From an uncultured Bacteroidales bacterium (GTDB lineage Bacteria > Bacteroidota > Bacteroidia > Bacteroidales > P3): 40,529 nucleotides of DNA. Positions 18,705-26,511 of this stretch are shown piece after piece. The position numbers and the translations under genes were made by a program. The notes under the pieces are model-generated. The model did not search any database. It worked only from the letters and a program-made list of their open reading frames with translations, and was not told where the DNA came from. The number at the start of each line of letters is the position of its first letter. Within the stretch, counting starts at the first letter, position 1. The stretch is from NCBI GenBank assembly GCA_946613135.1, contig CAMOFI010000005.1, positions 1-40,529 on the forward strand, read 5' to 3'.

Positions 18705-19520
18705 ATGAATGTGATACCTATTAAAAGCCTTGATATACCAGAATTAGATGTATTTATGCGACTTACAGAGGCTCAGTTGCGCAACAGACTCGAGCCGGAA
18801 AAGGGCATATTCATCGCCGAAAGCCTTAAAGTGGTAAGGACTGCCATTGAATGTGGCATTACACCCATTGCTTTTCTGTCGGAAGAGAAGCATATCGAAG
18901 GTGCACTCCGCAAACTCTTGGAGCAAGGCTCCATCAATCCCGACACACCGATATATACAGCCTCGCGCGAAACAATCTCACAACTAACGGGCTACGAACT
19001 AAGCCGCGGCTTTGTGTGCGCCATGCGTCGCCCCGCATTGCCCAAGATGGAAGAAATTTGCCGTGACAGCCGCCGCATCGCCATCATGGACAGCGTAGTA
19101 AACTCAACGAATACCGGAGCAATATTCCGTGCGGCAGCGGCTTTGGGCATCGACGGACTTCTTTTGACTCCGACATGTTGCGATCCGCTGAACCGACGCA
19201 GCGTCCGAGTCAGCATGGGAACTGTGTTCCAACTGCCTTGGACCTACATAAGCGGATGGCCCACGGCAGGAATCAACCGACTCCACGACATGGGATTTAC
19301 GATTGCAGCATTGGCTCTTAGCGACAAGGCCGTTGACATCGACAAGTCGGGACTTGACAAATCCGAGAAGCTGGCATTAGTGATGGGCACAGAGGGCGAC
19401 GGTCTGTCGACAGAAGTGACCACAGCATGCGACCATGTGGTGAGGATTCCGATGAGGCATGGTGTCGACTCTCTGAATGTGGCAGCCGCAGCAGCAGTCG
19501 CATTTTGGGAACTTGGATAG
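18705..19520 (+). CDS. SpoU/TrmH-family rRNA or tRNA 2'-O-ribose methyltransferase
   Basis: From the ATG at 18705 the protein has 271 residues. The frame stays open upstream, but that part has no family similarity and crosses a promoter-like element. The N-terminal ~100 residues form a substrate-binding domain (RNRLEPEKGIFIAESLKVV). The SPOUT domain carries the three family motifs: NTGAIFRAAAALGIDG (motif 1), LALVMGTEGDGLS (motif 2) and IPMRHGVDSLNVAAAAAVAF (motif 3). These make the trefoil-knot S-adenosylmethionine site. The substrate could be 23S rRNA (RlmB-like) or a tRNA; sequence alone does not decide. It is monocistronic and ends at a long hairpin. Confidence 0.9.
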   Translation: MNVIPIKSLDIPELDVFMRLTEAQLRNRLEPEKGIFIAESLKVVRTAIECGITPIAFLSEEKHIEGALRKLLEQGSINPDTPIYTASRETISQLTGYELSRGFVCAMRRPALPKMEEICRDSRRIAIMDSVVNSTNTGAIFRAAAALGIDGLLLTPTCCDPLNRRSVRVSMGTVFQLPWTYISGWPTAGINRLHDMGFTIAALALSDKAVDIDKSGLDKSEKLALVMGTEGDGLSTEVTTACDHVVRIPMRHGVDSLNVAAAAAVAFWELG

Positions 19521-19551
19521 CCCTGAACCGACACAAACACGCAATTGAATA

Positions 19552-19598
19552 AAAACGAAGACGAAAACAGAGCTGTAGTCTGTTTTCGTCTTCGTTTT
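19552..19598. terminator. Bidirectional terminator between convergent genes
   Basis: A perfect 20-bp inverted repeat (arms 19552-19571 and 19579-19598) encloses a 7-nt loop. The arms end in A4 on one side and T4 on the other. It can end transcription from the methyltransferase gene (plus) and, as a distal site, from the S46 peptidase gene (minus). Confidence 0.85.
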
Positions 19599-19717
19599 AA
19601 CCCAAATCGGTTGCGCGGATTCACGTCAGATTGGCTTTTTCACTGGCAGACCGACCGCGACAAGATCCTGAAACCGGTTTTGGTTCAACAATGTAACCTG
19701 TTTTTGCAAGGTTTTTC

Positions 19718-21889
19718 TTATTTGACAATCGTCATCTCGTCGATAAGGTTTTTTGCACCGGCATATTTGTCGATAACAAACAACATGTAGCGAGCGTCGA
19801 GGCAAATGCAGCGTTGGAGGTTTTCTTCGAAATCGATATCGCCGCTCATGGCCTCACTGTTGCCGTCGAATGCAAGTCCGATAAGGTTGCCTTCAGCGTC
19901 AATGACGGGGCTGCCCGAGTTACCTCCAGTAATATCATTGTTCGTGACAAAGCAGGTCACAAGTTCACCCTTGCTGTTGGCATATGGACCGAAATCGCGT
20001 GCAGCATATAGATTTTTAAGACGCTCCGGAACGATAAACTCGCTGGAAGTGGGGTCTTCTTTTTCCATGACACCCTTGAGAGTCGTGTAGTAGCTATAAG
20101 AGACAGCGTCTTTCGGGTCGTAGGCTTTAACATTTCCATAGGTAAGTCTGATGGTCGAGTTGGCATCAGGGCTCATGAGTTTACGGTTTTTGTTGATTTG
20201 GAGTATACCGTCGGTAAAATTGCGGATGCCGCGCTGTAAGCCATCGGCACTTTCTTTAGGGACCATACTGTTGACTTCGACATATTTCTCATAGATTTCT
20301 TTGCCAGCAGCGAAAAGCGGATCTTTCTCAAGTGCCTTGAGATCTATTTTCTGCATATACTTGTTATAGCCCTCCTGACTGACGAATGCCGATTTTTTGA
20401 AGATGTCGTCGACATATTTTTCGAAATTACCTTTGTATTTCCTGTCGGCATCGATAAGGAATTGAGGCATGAAGCGCATCTCCATGTGCGAATAGACGTA
20501 TTGGAACAAGGCTGCCATGAGTCGTTTTTCGGTGTCCGGGTTGTAGTCTTTATAGAAGTCCGCCATGGTTTTGTTGAGGGATTCGACAATTTCGTCTCTG
20601 CGGTCAGCATAACGGGGATTGTCGAGCATCTGCAGATTGCGTCCCGTGCGATAGACACGCCAAGGCAGTTCAGGACCGCTGATAAGTCCTTCTGAAAGAT
20701 AGGTGCTAGCAGTTTTGTATGTGGCGCGGTCGGCATAGCCTTTCTTTATGAGCGAAAGGGCTTCAGCATATTTCGGGTCCTTGTCTTTTGCCCAGTTTTT
20801 GTATTCGGCTTCAACTTCTTTCTTGACACCCATCGTGTTGAGGTTCTTGAGGGCTTTGTTCTGCTCGTTGCTGTACTTCCAATAGTTGGAGCAGCTGGCG
20901 TATTTGGAAGCATATTTTATCTTGGTCTCTTGCGAGGCAGCCATTTCTTCGCGCAGGATGTTGATTTTGACAGTACGAATCTCGTAGCGAAGCTTATTGG
21001 TTATATTCATGGTCTCTTCAAGTCCATAGGAGGTAAGGAAGTGGTCGGTAGTGCCTGGGAAGCCCATAACCATGGCAAAGTCGCCGTCCTTGATTTCTCG
21101 GTTGCTGACGGGGAGGTAGTGCTTGGGTTTAAGTGGAATGTTGGCATCTGAGTATTCTGCAGGATTACCGTCAGGGGCAGTATAGATGCGGAACATGGAG
21201 AAGTCGCATGTATGGCGAGGCCACGACCAGTTGTCGGTATCGCCTCCGAACTTGCCCATCGACGACGGCGGGGCACCGACAAGACGGACATCTTTGTAGA
21301 TGACATGAACGAAGAGAAAGTACTGGTTGCCGTTGAACATCGGTTTGACCTGGGCGTCGTATATGGTACCCTGCACGGCTTTCTTGGCAATACGGTCACA
21401 CACCTCTTTGACCGCACGTCCGCGTTCATCTTCGCTCATATCGTCCGAAAGGGCTGCACTGACCTGCTCAGTAACATCTTCCATGCGGACAAGAATCGAT
21501 GCGGTAAGGCCTGGGTTGGGCAATTCCTGGTCTTTGCTGTATGCCCAAAATCCATCGCGCAGATAATCGTGTGCTACAGTGGAGTGCTCCTGGATTTTAC
21601 CGTAGCCGCAATGGTGGTTGGTCGAGAGAAGACCTTGATCTGAGATTATCTCTCCAGTACAGAAATGCCAGAAGGGGCTGCCTTCGTTGCCAAGACCCAC
21701 GATAGCATCTTTGATACAGTTTTGGTTGATGCTGTAGATCTCTTCGGGGGTGAGTTTAAAGCCTGCTTTCTGCATATCGGCATAGTTTTTACCAATAAGA
21801 GACAGAAGCCACATGCCTTCGTCGGCAATGGCTACACGAGGTACGGTCAACATGAGACCGAGAGCAAGTAAAAGTGACTTGAATTTCAT
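19718..21889 (-). CDS. S46 family dipeptidyl-peptidase (DPP7-like)
   Basis: The 723-residue protein has a signal peptide (MKFKSLLLALGLMLTV..., likely cut after AIA at residue 22). The chymotrypsin-like halves carry the triad: His in STNHHCGYG (residues 92-93), Asp in GDTDNWSWPRHTCDF and Ser in TGGNSGSPV near the C-terminus. S46 enzymes remove dipeptides from free N-termini of oligopeptides in the periplasm. The residue 18 positions after the catalytic Ser decides P1 choice: Arg in DPP11 (acidic), Gly in DPP7 (hydrophobic). Here it is Gly (AFDGN), so DPP7-type specificity is inferred. It is divergent from the dcw operon and monocistronic. Confidence 0.94.
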   Translation of the reverse strand: MKFKSLLLALGLMLTVPRVAIADEGMWLLSLIGKNYADMQKAGFKLTPEEIYSINQNCIKDAIVGLGNEGSPFWHFCTGEIISDQGLLSTNHHCGYGKIQEHSTVAHDYLRDGFWAYSKDQELPNPGLTASILVRMEDVTEQVSAALSDDMSEDERGRAVKEVCDRIAKKAVQGTIYDAQVKPMFNGNQYFLFVHVIYKDVRLVGAPPSSMGKFGGDTDNWSWPRHTCDFSMFRIYTAPDGNPAEYSDANIPLKPKHYLPVSNREIKDGDFAMVMGFPGTTDHFLTSYGLEETMNITNKLRYEIRTVKINILREEMAASQETKIKYASKYASCSNYWKYSNEQNKALKNLNTMGVKKEVEAEYKNWAKDKDPKYAEALSLIKKGYADRATYKTASTYLSEGLISGPELPWRVYRTGRNLQMLDNPRYADRRDEIVESLNKTMADFYKDYNPDTEKRLMAALFQYVYSHMEMRFMPQFLIDADRKYKGNFEKYVDDIFKKSAFVSQEGYNKYMQKIDLKALEKDPLFAAGKEIYEKYVEVNSMVPKESADGLQRGIRNFTDGILQINKNRKLMSPDANSTIRLTYGNVKAYDPKDAVSYSYYTTLKGVMEKEDPTSSEFIVPERLKNLYAARDFGPYANSKGELVTCFVTNNDITGGNSGSPVIDAEGNLIGLAFDGNSEAMSGDIDFEENLQRCICLDARYMLFVIDKYAGAKNLIDEMTIVK

Positions 21890-21983
21890 TTTTGAAAGTT
21901 TTTATTGGAATTATATTTAAAAATTAAATTTAACAATTTGATTTAAAAAACACAGCACAATCCGTCACTTATTATACATTTTG

Positions 21984-21991
21984 CAAATTTA
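21984..21991 (-). promoter_or_regulatory. Putative -7 element of the S46 peptidase gene
   Basis: On the minus strand the octamer is TAAATTTG followed by CA, an exact TAnnTTTG match. The leader would be about 90 nt. A TTTG lies upstream (22022-22019) but at 27-bp spacing, longer than usual. Confidence 0.4.
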
Positions 21992-22236
21992 CACATTTTT
22001 TTTAAATATCCGTACTGGCAAATGAATGTGTTTGGACCTCCGACGAAGAAACAGACCAAAACGAGGGAACCGAAAGTTATCAACAAGTTATACACGCAAC
22101 AAAAAAGCCCCGGACCTCGGTGCATAAGCCAACCGATATCATCATCCGCTTAACTGTTTTTCAAATAGTTGACTCTAAATTAGCTTTTTTGAAACCTTTG
22201 GATTGTTTTGTCGTATAATTGAAAAACGAAAGGAAA

Positions 22237-22285
22237 TTTTTGGAAAAAATAATATTTTTTTGGAACTCGAAGGCTTTTTTTGGAA
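22237..22285 (+). promoter_or_regulatory. Three 20-bp-phased TTTTTGGAA repeats: candidate MraZ operator
   Basis: The nonamer TTTTTGGAA occurs at 22237-22245, 22257-22265 and 22277-22285, exactly 20 bp apart, so all three face the same side of the helix. A weaker CCTTTGGAT lies at 22195-22203. MraZ proteins are known to bind G-rich direct repeats upstream of their own gene; the position 40-90 bp before mraZ suggests autoregulation. The motif itself is not one I know as a described MraZ box. Confidence 0.5.
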
Positions 22286-22309
22286 AATTGTTTGTATTTT
22301 TACGCTTTG
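22279..22309 (+). promoter_or_regulatory. Candidate dcw operon promoter
   Basis: TTTG at 22279-22282 is followed after 18 bp by TACGCTTTG at 22301-22309, which resembles TAnnTTTG with one extra base. The -33-like box overlaps the third phased repeat, so a protein bound there would block or alter polymerase binding. The ATG follows at 22327. An alternative -7 is TATTTTTA at 22295-22302. Confidence 0.35.
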
Positions 22310-22326
22310 AAACATATTAGGCAATT

Positions 22327-22788
22327 ATGTCGTTAATCATTGGTATAGAATATTGTAAGCTTGACAGCAATGGCAGATTCAAGCTTCCAATTGCTATAAA
22401 AAAGCAACTGGAGGGCGAGGACTGTCGTTTTGTCATCAAGCCAAGTATCTATGCCGATTGTCTGGAGCTGTGGACTTATGCCAGTTTCGAAGCGGAGATA
22501 AGACATCTCCAAAAGGAGCTGAACCCTTACTCGATCGAAGACCGCAAAATGCTCCGCATACTGAGCGCGGGCAACATCGTGGAAATGGATACGAGTGACA
22601 GACTGGTGATTCCTAACGAGCAGAGGGCAAAACTGAAATCGTCAAAGGAATTGGTAATCCAGTCCTACGGAAAGTTTATGGAAATCTGGGATCGCGACAC
22701 TTACTGCCGAAACAACGAAAACGTCGATGGCTATGCCGAAAAAATCGACGAAAGGTTAGGGAGGGTCGCCTATGGATCAGAAGAATGA
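22327..22788 (+). CDS. mraZ: Transcriptional regulator MraZ
   Basis: The 153-residue protein has two SpoVT/AbrB-like half-domains: KLDSNGRFKLPIAIKKQL near residues 12-29 and EMDTSDRLVIPNEQRAKL near residues 97-114, matching the paired MraZ motifs. MraZ forms a ring and binds repeats before its own gene, controlling the dcw operon. This is the first gene of the cluster. It overlaps rsmH by 17 bp, consistent with translational coupling. Confidence 0.95.
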   Translation: MSLIIGIEYCKLDSNGRFKLPIAIKKQLEGEDCRFVIKPSIYADCLELWTYASFEAEIRHLQKELNPYSIEDRKMLRILSAGNIVEMDTSDRLVIPNEQRAKLKSSKELVIQSYGKFMEIWDRDTYCRNNENVDGYAEKIDERLGRVAYGSEE

Positions 22789-23707
22789 CAAACAGAACAA
22801 CGGACTGAAGTACCATGAGCCGGTAATGCTGTCCGAATGCATGGAAGGTCTGAACATCTGCGAGAACGGCGTGTATGTGGATGCAACGTTCGGTGGAGGT
22901 GGACATTCGCGTGCCATTCTGGCATACCTGGGACAGAACGGGAGACTGTTTGCATTCGACAGGGACATGGACGCCGCAGGCAACGTTCCTGACGACAGCA
23001 GGTTCTGCCTCATAAGCGAAAATTTCAGATATGTGAAGAATTTCTTGCGTCTACATGGCATACGCGAGATTGACGGCCTTATAGCAGATTTGGGAGTGTC
23101 AAGCCACCAGATAGACACTGCGGAACGTGGGTTTTCTACACGTATGGACGGCCCGCTGGACTTGAGAATGGACCGCCGAGAGGGAATGACTGCCGCCGAG
23201 TTGGTAAACACCGCCTCGGAGGAGGAGCTGGCAAGGATCCTCAAACTGTACGGCGAGTTAAGCAACGCCAAGGGCATTGCACACTGTATAGCCACGGCAC
23301 GCAAGGACGCAGCCATTGAGACAACAGCCCAGCTGCGGACAGCCGTAGAACGAACCCTTGCAAGGGGAAGAGAAAACAAGATGCTGGCAATGATATTCCA
23401 AGCATTACGCATAGAAATCAACGGCGAGCTGGAAGCTTTGCGACAAATGCTGACACAGGCAACGGAAATGCTGAAGATAGGCGGAAGACTGTGTGTGATG
23501 TCATACCACTCGCTCGAAGACCGACTGGTGAAGAATTTTATGCGTTCGGGCAATTTTGAGGGTGAAGTGGAAAAGGATTTCTATGGCAATGTGCTTTCTC
23601 CGCTGAAGATGGTTTCAAGGGGGGCAATAGTCGCATCGGAGGACGAAATTGCACAAAACAACAGAGCACGGAGTGCAAAATTGAGGGTGGCCGAGAGAGT
23701 TAAATGA
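22772..23707 (+). CDS. rsmH: 16S rRNA (cytosine1402-N4)-methyltransferase RsmH
   Basis: RsmH (formerly MraW) methylates N4 of C1402 in the 16S rRNA P-site using S-adenosylmethionine. The protein has 311 residues. It shows HEPVMLSECMEGL, the SAM-binding YVDATFGGGGHSRAIL, LIADLGVSSHQIDTAERGFS, GPLDLRMD and the C-terminal SYHSLEDRLVKNFM, all family signatures. The ATG at 22772 lies inside the end of mraZ (17-bp overlap in another frame). The second position in the dcw cluster is the usual one. Confidence 0.97.
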   Translation: MDQKNDKQNNGLKYHEPVMLSECMEGLNICENGVYVDATFGGGGHSRAILAYLGQNGRLFAFDRDMDAAGNVPDDSRFCLISENFRYVKNFLRLHGIREIDGLIADLGVSSHQIDTAERGFSTRMDGPLDLRMDRREGMTAAELVNTASEEELARILKLYGELSNAKGIAHCIATARKDAAIETTAQLRTAVERTLARGRENKMLAMIFQALRIEINGELEALRQMLTQATEMLKIGGRLCVMSYHSLEDRLVKNFMRSGNFEGEVEKDFYGNVLSPLKMVSRGAIVASEDEIAQNNRARSAKLRVAERVK

Positions 23708-23730
23708 CTTTACTTTATTAAGACAATCCA

Positions 23731-24060
23731 ATGGAGACAAGAAAAAACACAAAAAGGGATGGCCTTGCCAAGGTTTTGGGCGGAGACATGTTAGGTTCGC
23801 ACAGCGTACTGCGGCAGATCCCTCTCTTGCTGATAATCCTGGCGGGATGTCTGGCGATGGTAGCGGTAAGATACAACGTGGAGAGCCTGAATAAAGAGAA
23901 AGAACGGCTGCAAAAAAAAGTAAGCTACATGAGGGAACAACGTGTACAGATGAGAAAGGAATATCAAGAGTCTATCAGAATTTCGCGCATCGACGAGGTA
24001 CTGGACTCGATCGGGGTGGGGCTGGTTGCCGGCCCCCCATTTGAAATAAAGATTCTATAA
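23731..24060 (+). CDS. ftsL: FtsL-like cell division protein
   Basis: The 109-residue bitopic protein has a basic cytoplasmic N-terminus (METRKNTKRDG), a membrane helix near residues 30-48 (IPLLLIILAGCLAMVAV) and a short periplasmic coiled coil (NVESLNKEKERLQKKVSYMREQRVQMRKEY). This is the Bacteroidota FtsL layout, and the position between rsmH and ftsI supports it. FtsL partners FtsB-like proteins and FtsQ in activating FtsWI. Sequence similarity in the family is low, so the call rests on topology and synteny. Confidence 0.85.
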   Translation: METRKNTKRDGLAKVLGGDMLGSHSVLRQIPLLLIILAGCLAMVAVRYNVESLNKEKERLQKKVSYMREQRVQMRKEYQESIRISRIDEVLDSIGVGLVAGPPFEIKIL

Positions 24061-24190
24061 AATAACACCACAAAACACACAAAGCGACACTCACCTACAA
24101 GCAAAGGACAAAAAAATATAGTTCCAGTTCGCTCGACAGCATAGATACATCGACAATATTGGCTTTTCAGCACAACTAAACACAAAAAAC

Positions 24191-26446
24191 ATGCCACGCA
24201 AAGAACACACATCGCAAAGAACCAAGATAGCGCTGCTATTTCTGATCCTTGTTATCGGATTGGGGGGCGCTCTGCTGTGGGCGTCAATAAAGGTGACATG
24301 GGTCGACGGCGACATGTGGCGCGATCGCGCCGAGCGACTGACAAAAAACTACATGAACAAGAAGGCTCAGAGGGGAAACATATACTCGTCCGACGGGAAA
24401 ATACTCGCCACTACGGTTCCCGAATGCGACCTCTATCTTGACTTTGCAATACGCCCGGCACGCGACAACAAAGGCGACATAAAATTCTCCAAAGACAAGA
24501 AGGACACAATCTGGGAGACCCCAATTGCTGACTCTAACTACACCAAATACCTCGACACTGTCTGTCTGATTCTGCACAAAGCCTTCCCTGACTCCTCAGT
24601 ATCCTCCTTCAAACGCATCATAGAAGCCAAGCGCAACGCGAAAAAAAGGGGCGGGTGTGTGCGCATAAAGAGACATGTGCCCTACTCGGACTGGGACAAG
24701 ATATGCAAGCTGCCCGGATGGGGCCGTGGCGTGGTGCGATATGTGGACGGCAAGTCTGTAATCCACAACAAGAGATTCCATACCTACGGAAACCTGGCAG
24801 AGAGTGTCATCGGCTTTAACACATCGTATCTGGAAGAGAAATACACAGGACTCGAAGGCTACTACGACTCTATCCTGCGCGGTCGCGACGGAAGGGTGTT
24901 GTGCCGAAGACTTACATGGGGTTCGTGGATTCCGATAGGCAAGGAGACAATAACGGCATCTGAAGGCGACAGCCTGCGCACGGACTCGATACCCGGATAT
25001 CCGGTAATAAACGGACTGGACATTGTGGCAACAATAGACACACGCCTTCAGGATATTGCGCACTACTCGTTAGAACACGCACTAAGACGATACGGCAGCT
25101 CTGCAGGCTGTGCAATACTGATGGAGGTGGAGACCGGGAATGTACTGGTCTGTTCGTCGCTGATTCTTGACACAACAGGCAAATACGAGGAGATGCCGTA
25201 TCGGAATGTGGCCGTATCGGACCGTTATGAGCCCGGTTCAATATTCAAGCCTGTAATTCTTACAGCGATGTACAACGACCCGTCATTCGACCTCGACAGG
25301 GAAATGATGCTGCCAGTGGGACGCAAGCGGTTCAGCCTGAAGAGCAAAATCGTGGAAGACCACGGAATCACAAATGACGAATACCCTCTCTGGAAAGCTG
25401 TAGCAGTATCGTCCAACGTGGCTTTTTGCGAACTGGCATGGCGATACTACAACCATCGGCGCGACAGCCTCTTTGCTCAAGTGGCTCGTATATTCCCATA
25501 TGAGAAACTGAACACCGACATTGTGGCGTCGGAATACAAAAGCTTGACGCACCCGCTGACATACGACAACGACTTTCTGCGCTTCTGCTATGGATATACA
25601 AGTTCCGTGTCGCCTCTGAGGATGGCAACGTTCTACAACGCTTTGGCCAACAAGGGAAAGATGGTCAAACCGCGCTTTTGTCGCGGAGTGATAAAGAACG
25701 GTGAAGTGGAAGAGTTACCCGTTAAGGTAATAAAGGAACATATATGTTCAGCAGAGACTGCCGAAACAATCCGCGACCTGCTGATAGGTGTTGTCGAAGA
25801 AGGTACGGGCGACAACATCAAAAACGACACCTACAGCATTGCAGGCAAAACGGGAACCGCCGTAACGTCGCCCAATGCACCAACAAGCAACGCAACTTTC
25901 GTGGGTTTCTTCCCCGCCGACAAACCCAAATACACCTGCCTGGTAATGATGCAGGACATAAAACTTTTTGGAAGAAACGCCGCACCGGTGTTTCAAGACA
26001 TAGCCGACTGTGTAGTGTCCTTAGACAAAGAGCTTGACTGTCGTCCGACAATCACGAAAATGGCCGAACTGAAAAAGAAAAACAACGAAAGCAAGAGCGT
26101 GGCATATCCACTGCCCATCGTAATGAAAGCACCGCAGGCTGCAATCAGGTTAGTGCATCGCAGGTTAGGACTGGACTGCAGCAACATCCCCAATCAGTCC
26201 ATGTGGTGCACTTTCCAGCAACAGGACGACGAAACCGACACAAAACCCGGATATGTACCATACCAAATTCCTCAAGGACAGATACCAAACTGCTACGGGA
26301 TGACCATAAGAGACGCTCTCTTGCTGTGCCGCAGCATGGGAATAGACGTCACATACGAGGGCATGGGCAAGGTGGTGAGCCAAGAACCGAAGGCTCGCAC
26401 TCCGATTACAAAGAACACTAAAGTGCATCTGAAACTGAAACCATAA
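24191..26446 (+). CDS. ftsI: Septal peptidoglycan transpeptidase FtsI (PBP3) with PASTA domain
   Basis: The 751-residue class B penicillin-binding protein has a short cytoplasmic tail, a membrane helix near residues 13-36 and a pedestal domain beginning with RGNIYSSDGKILATT. The transpeptidase domain contains Ser350 of the SxxK motif (GSIFK), SSN at 407-409 and KTG at 553-555 (GKTGTAV). The last ~60 residues (PNCYGMTIRDALLLCRSMGIDV...LKLKP) are one PASTA domain. It cross-links septal peptidoglycan together with FtsW. It follows ftsL after 130 bp of non-coding sequence, the widest gap in this half of the operon. Confidence 0.96.
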   Translation: MPRKEHTSQRTKIALLFLILVIGLGGALLWASIKVTWVDGDMWRDRAERLTKNYMNKKAQRGNIYSSDGKILATTVPECDLYLDFAIRPARDNKGDIKFSKDKKDTIWETPIADSNYTKYLDTVCLILHKAFPDSSVSSFKRIIEAKRNAKKRGGCVRIKRHVPYSDWDKICKLPGWGRGVVRYVDGKSVIHNKRFHTYGNLAESVIGFNTSYLEEKYTGLEGYYDSILRGRDGRVLCRRLTWGSWIPIGKETITASEGDSLRTDSIPGYPVINGLDIVATIDTRLQDIAHYSLEHALRRYGSSAGCAILMEVETGNVLVCSSLILDTTGKYEEMPYRNVAVSDRYEPGSIFKPVILTAMYNDPSFDLDREMMLPVGRKRFSLKSKIVEDHGITNDEYPLWKAVAVSSNVAFCELAWRYYNHRRDSLFAQVARIFPYEKLNTDIVASEYKSLTHPLTYDNDFLRFCYGYTSSVSPLRMATFYNALANKGKMVKPRFCRGVIKNGEVEELPVKVIKEHICSAETAETIRDLLIGVVEEGTGDNIKNDTYSIAGKTGTAVTSPNAPTSNATFVGFFPADKPKYTCLVMMQDIKLFGRNAAPVFQDIADCVVSLDKELDCRPTITKMAELKKKNNESKSVAYPLPIVMKAPQAAIRLVHRRLGLDCSNIPNQSMWCTFQQQDDETDTKPGYVPYQIPQGQIPNCYGMTIRDALLLCRSMGIDVTYEGMGKVVSQEPKARTPITKNTKVHLKLKP

Positions 26447-26511
26447 AACCGTGCGCAACCATCCTGCAACGATAGAAAGAGTAACAAAACAACGACTATA
26501 ACGAAAAGAAA

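Larger units (their letters stand above)
21890..22326. other. 437-bp divergent regulatory region upstream of mraZ
   Basis: This is an AT-rich gap between the S46 peptidase gene (minus) and mraZ (plus). It holds a minus-strand promoter-like TAAATTTG (21984-21991) and two adjacent DnaA-box-like nonamers, TTATCAACA (22077-22085) and TTATACACG (22088-22096). Near mraZ come three phased TTTTTGGAA repeats and a candidate promoter. I see no credible ORF. Confidence 0.6.

Noticed and set aside
21943-22125. 60-codon minus-strand ORF in the S46-mraZ gap
   Set aside because: It is short, of mixed composition, without recognisable features, and overlaps promoter-like elements and DnaA-box-like sites.
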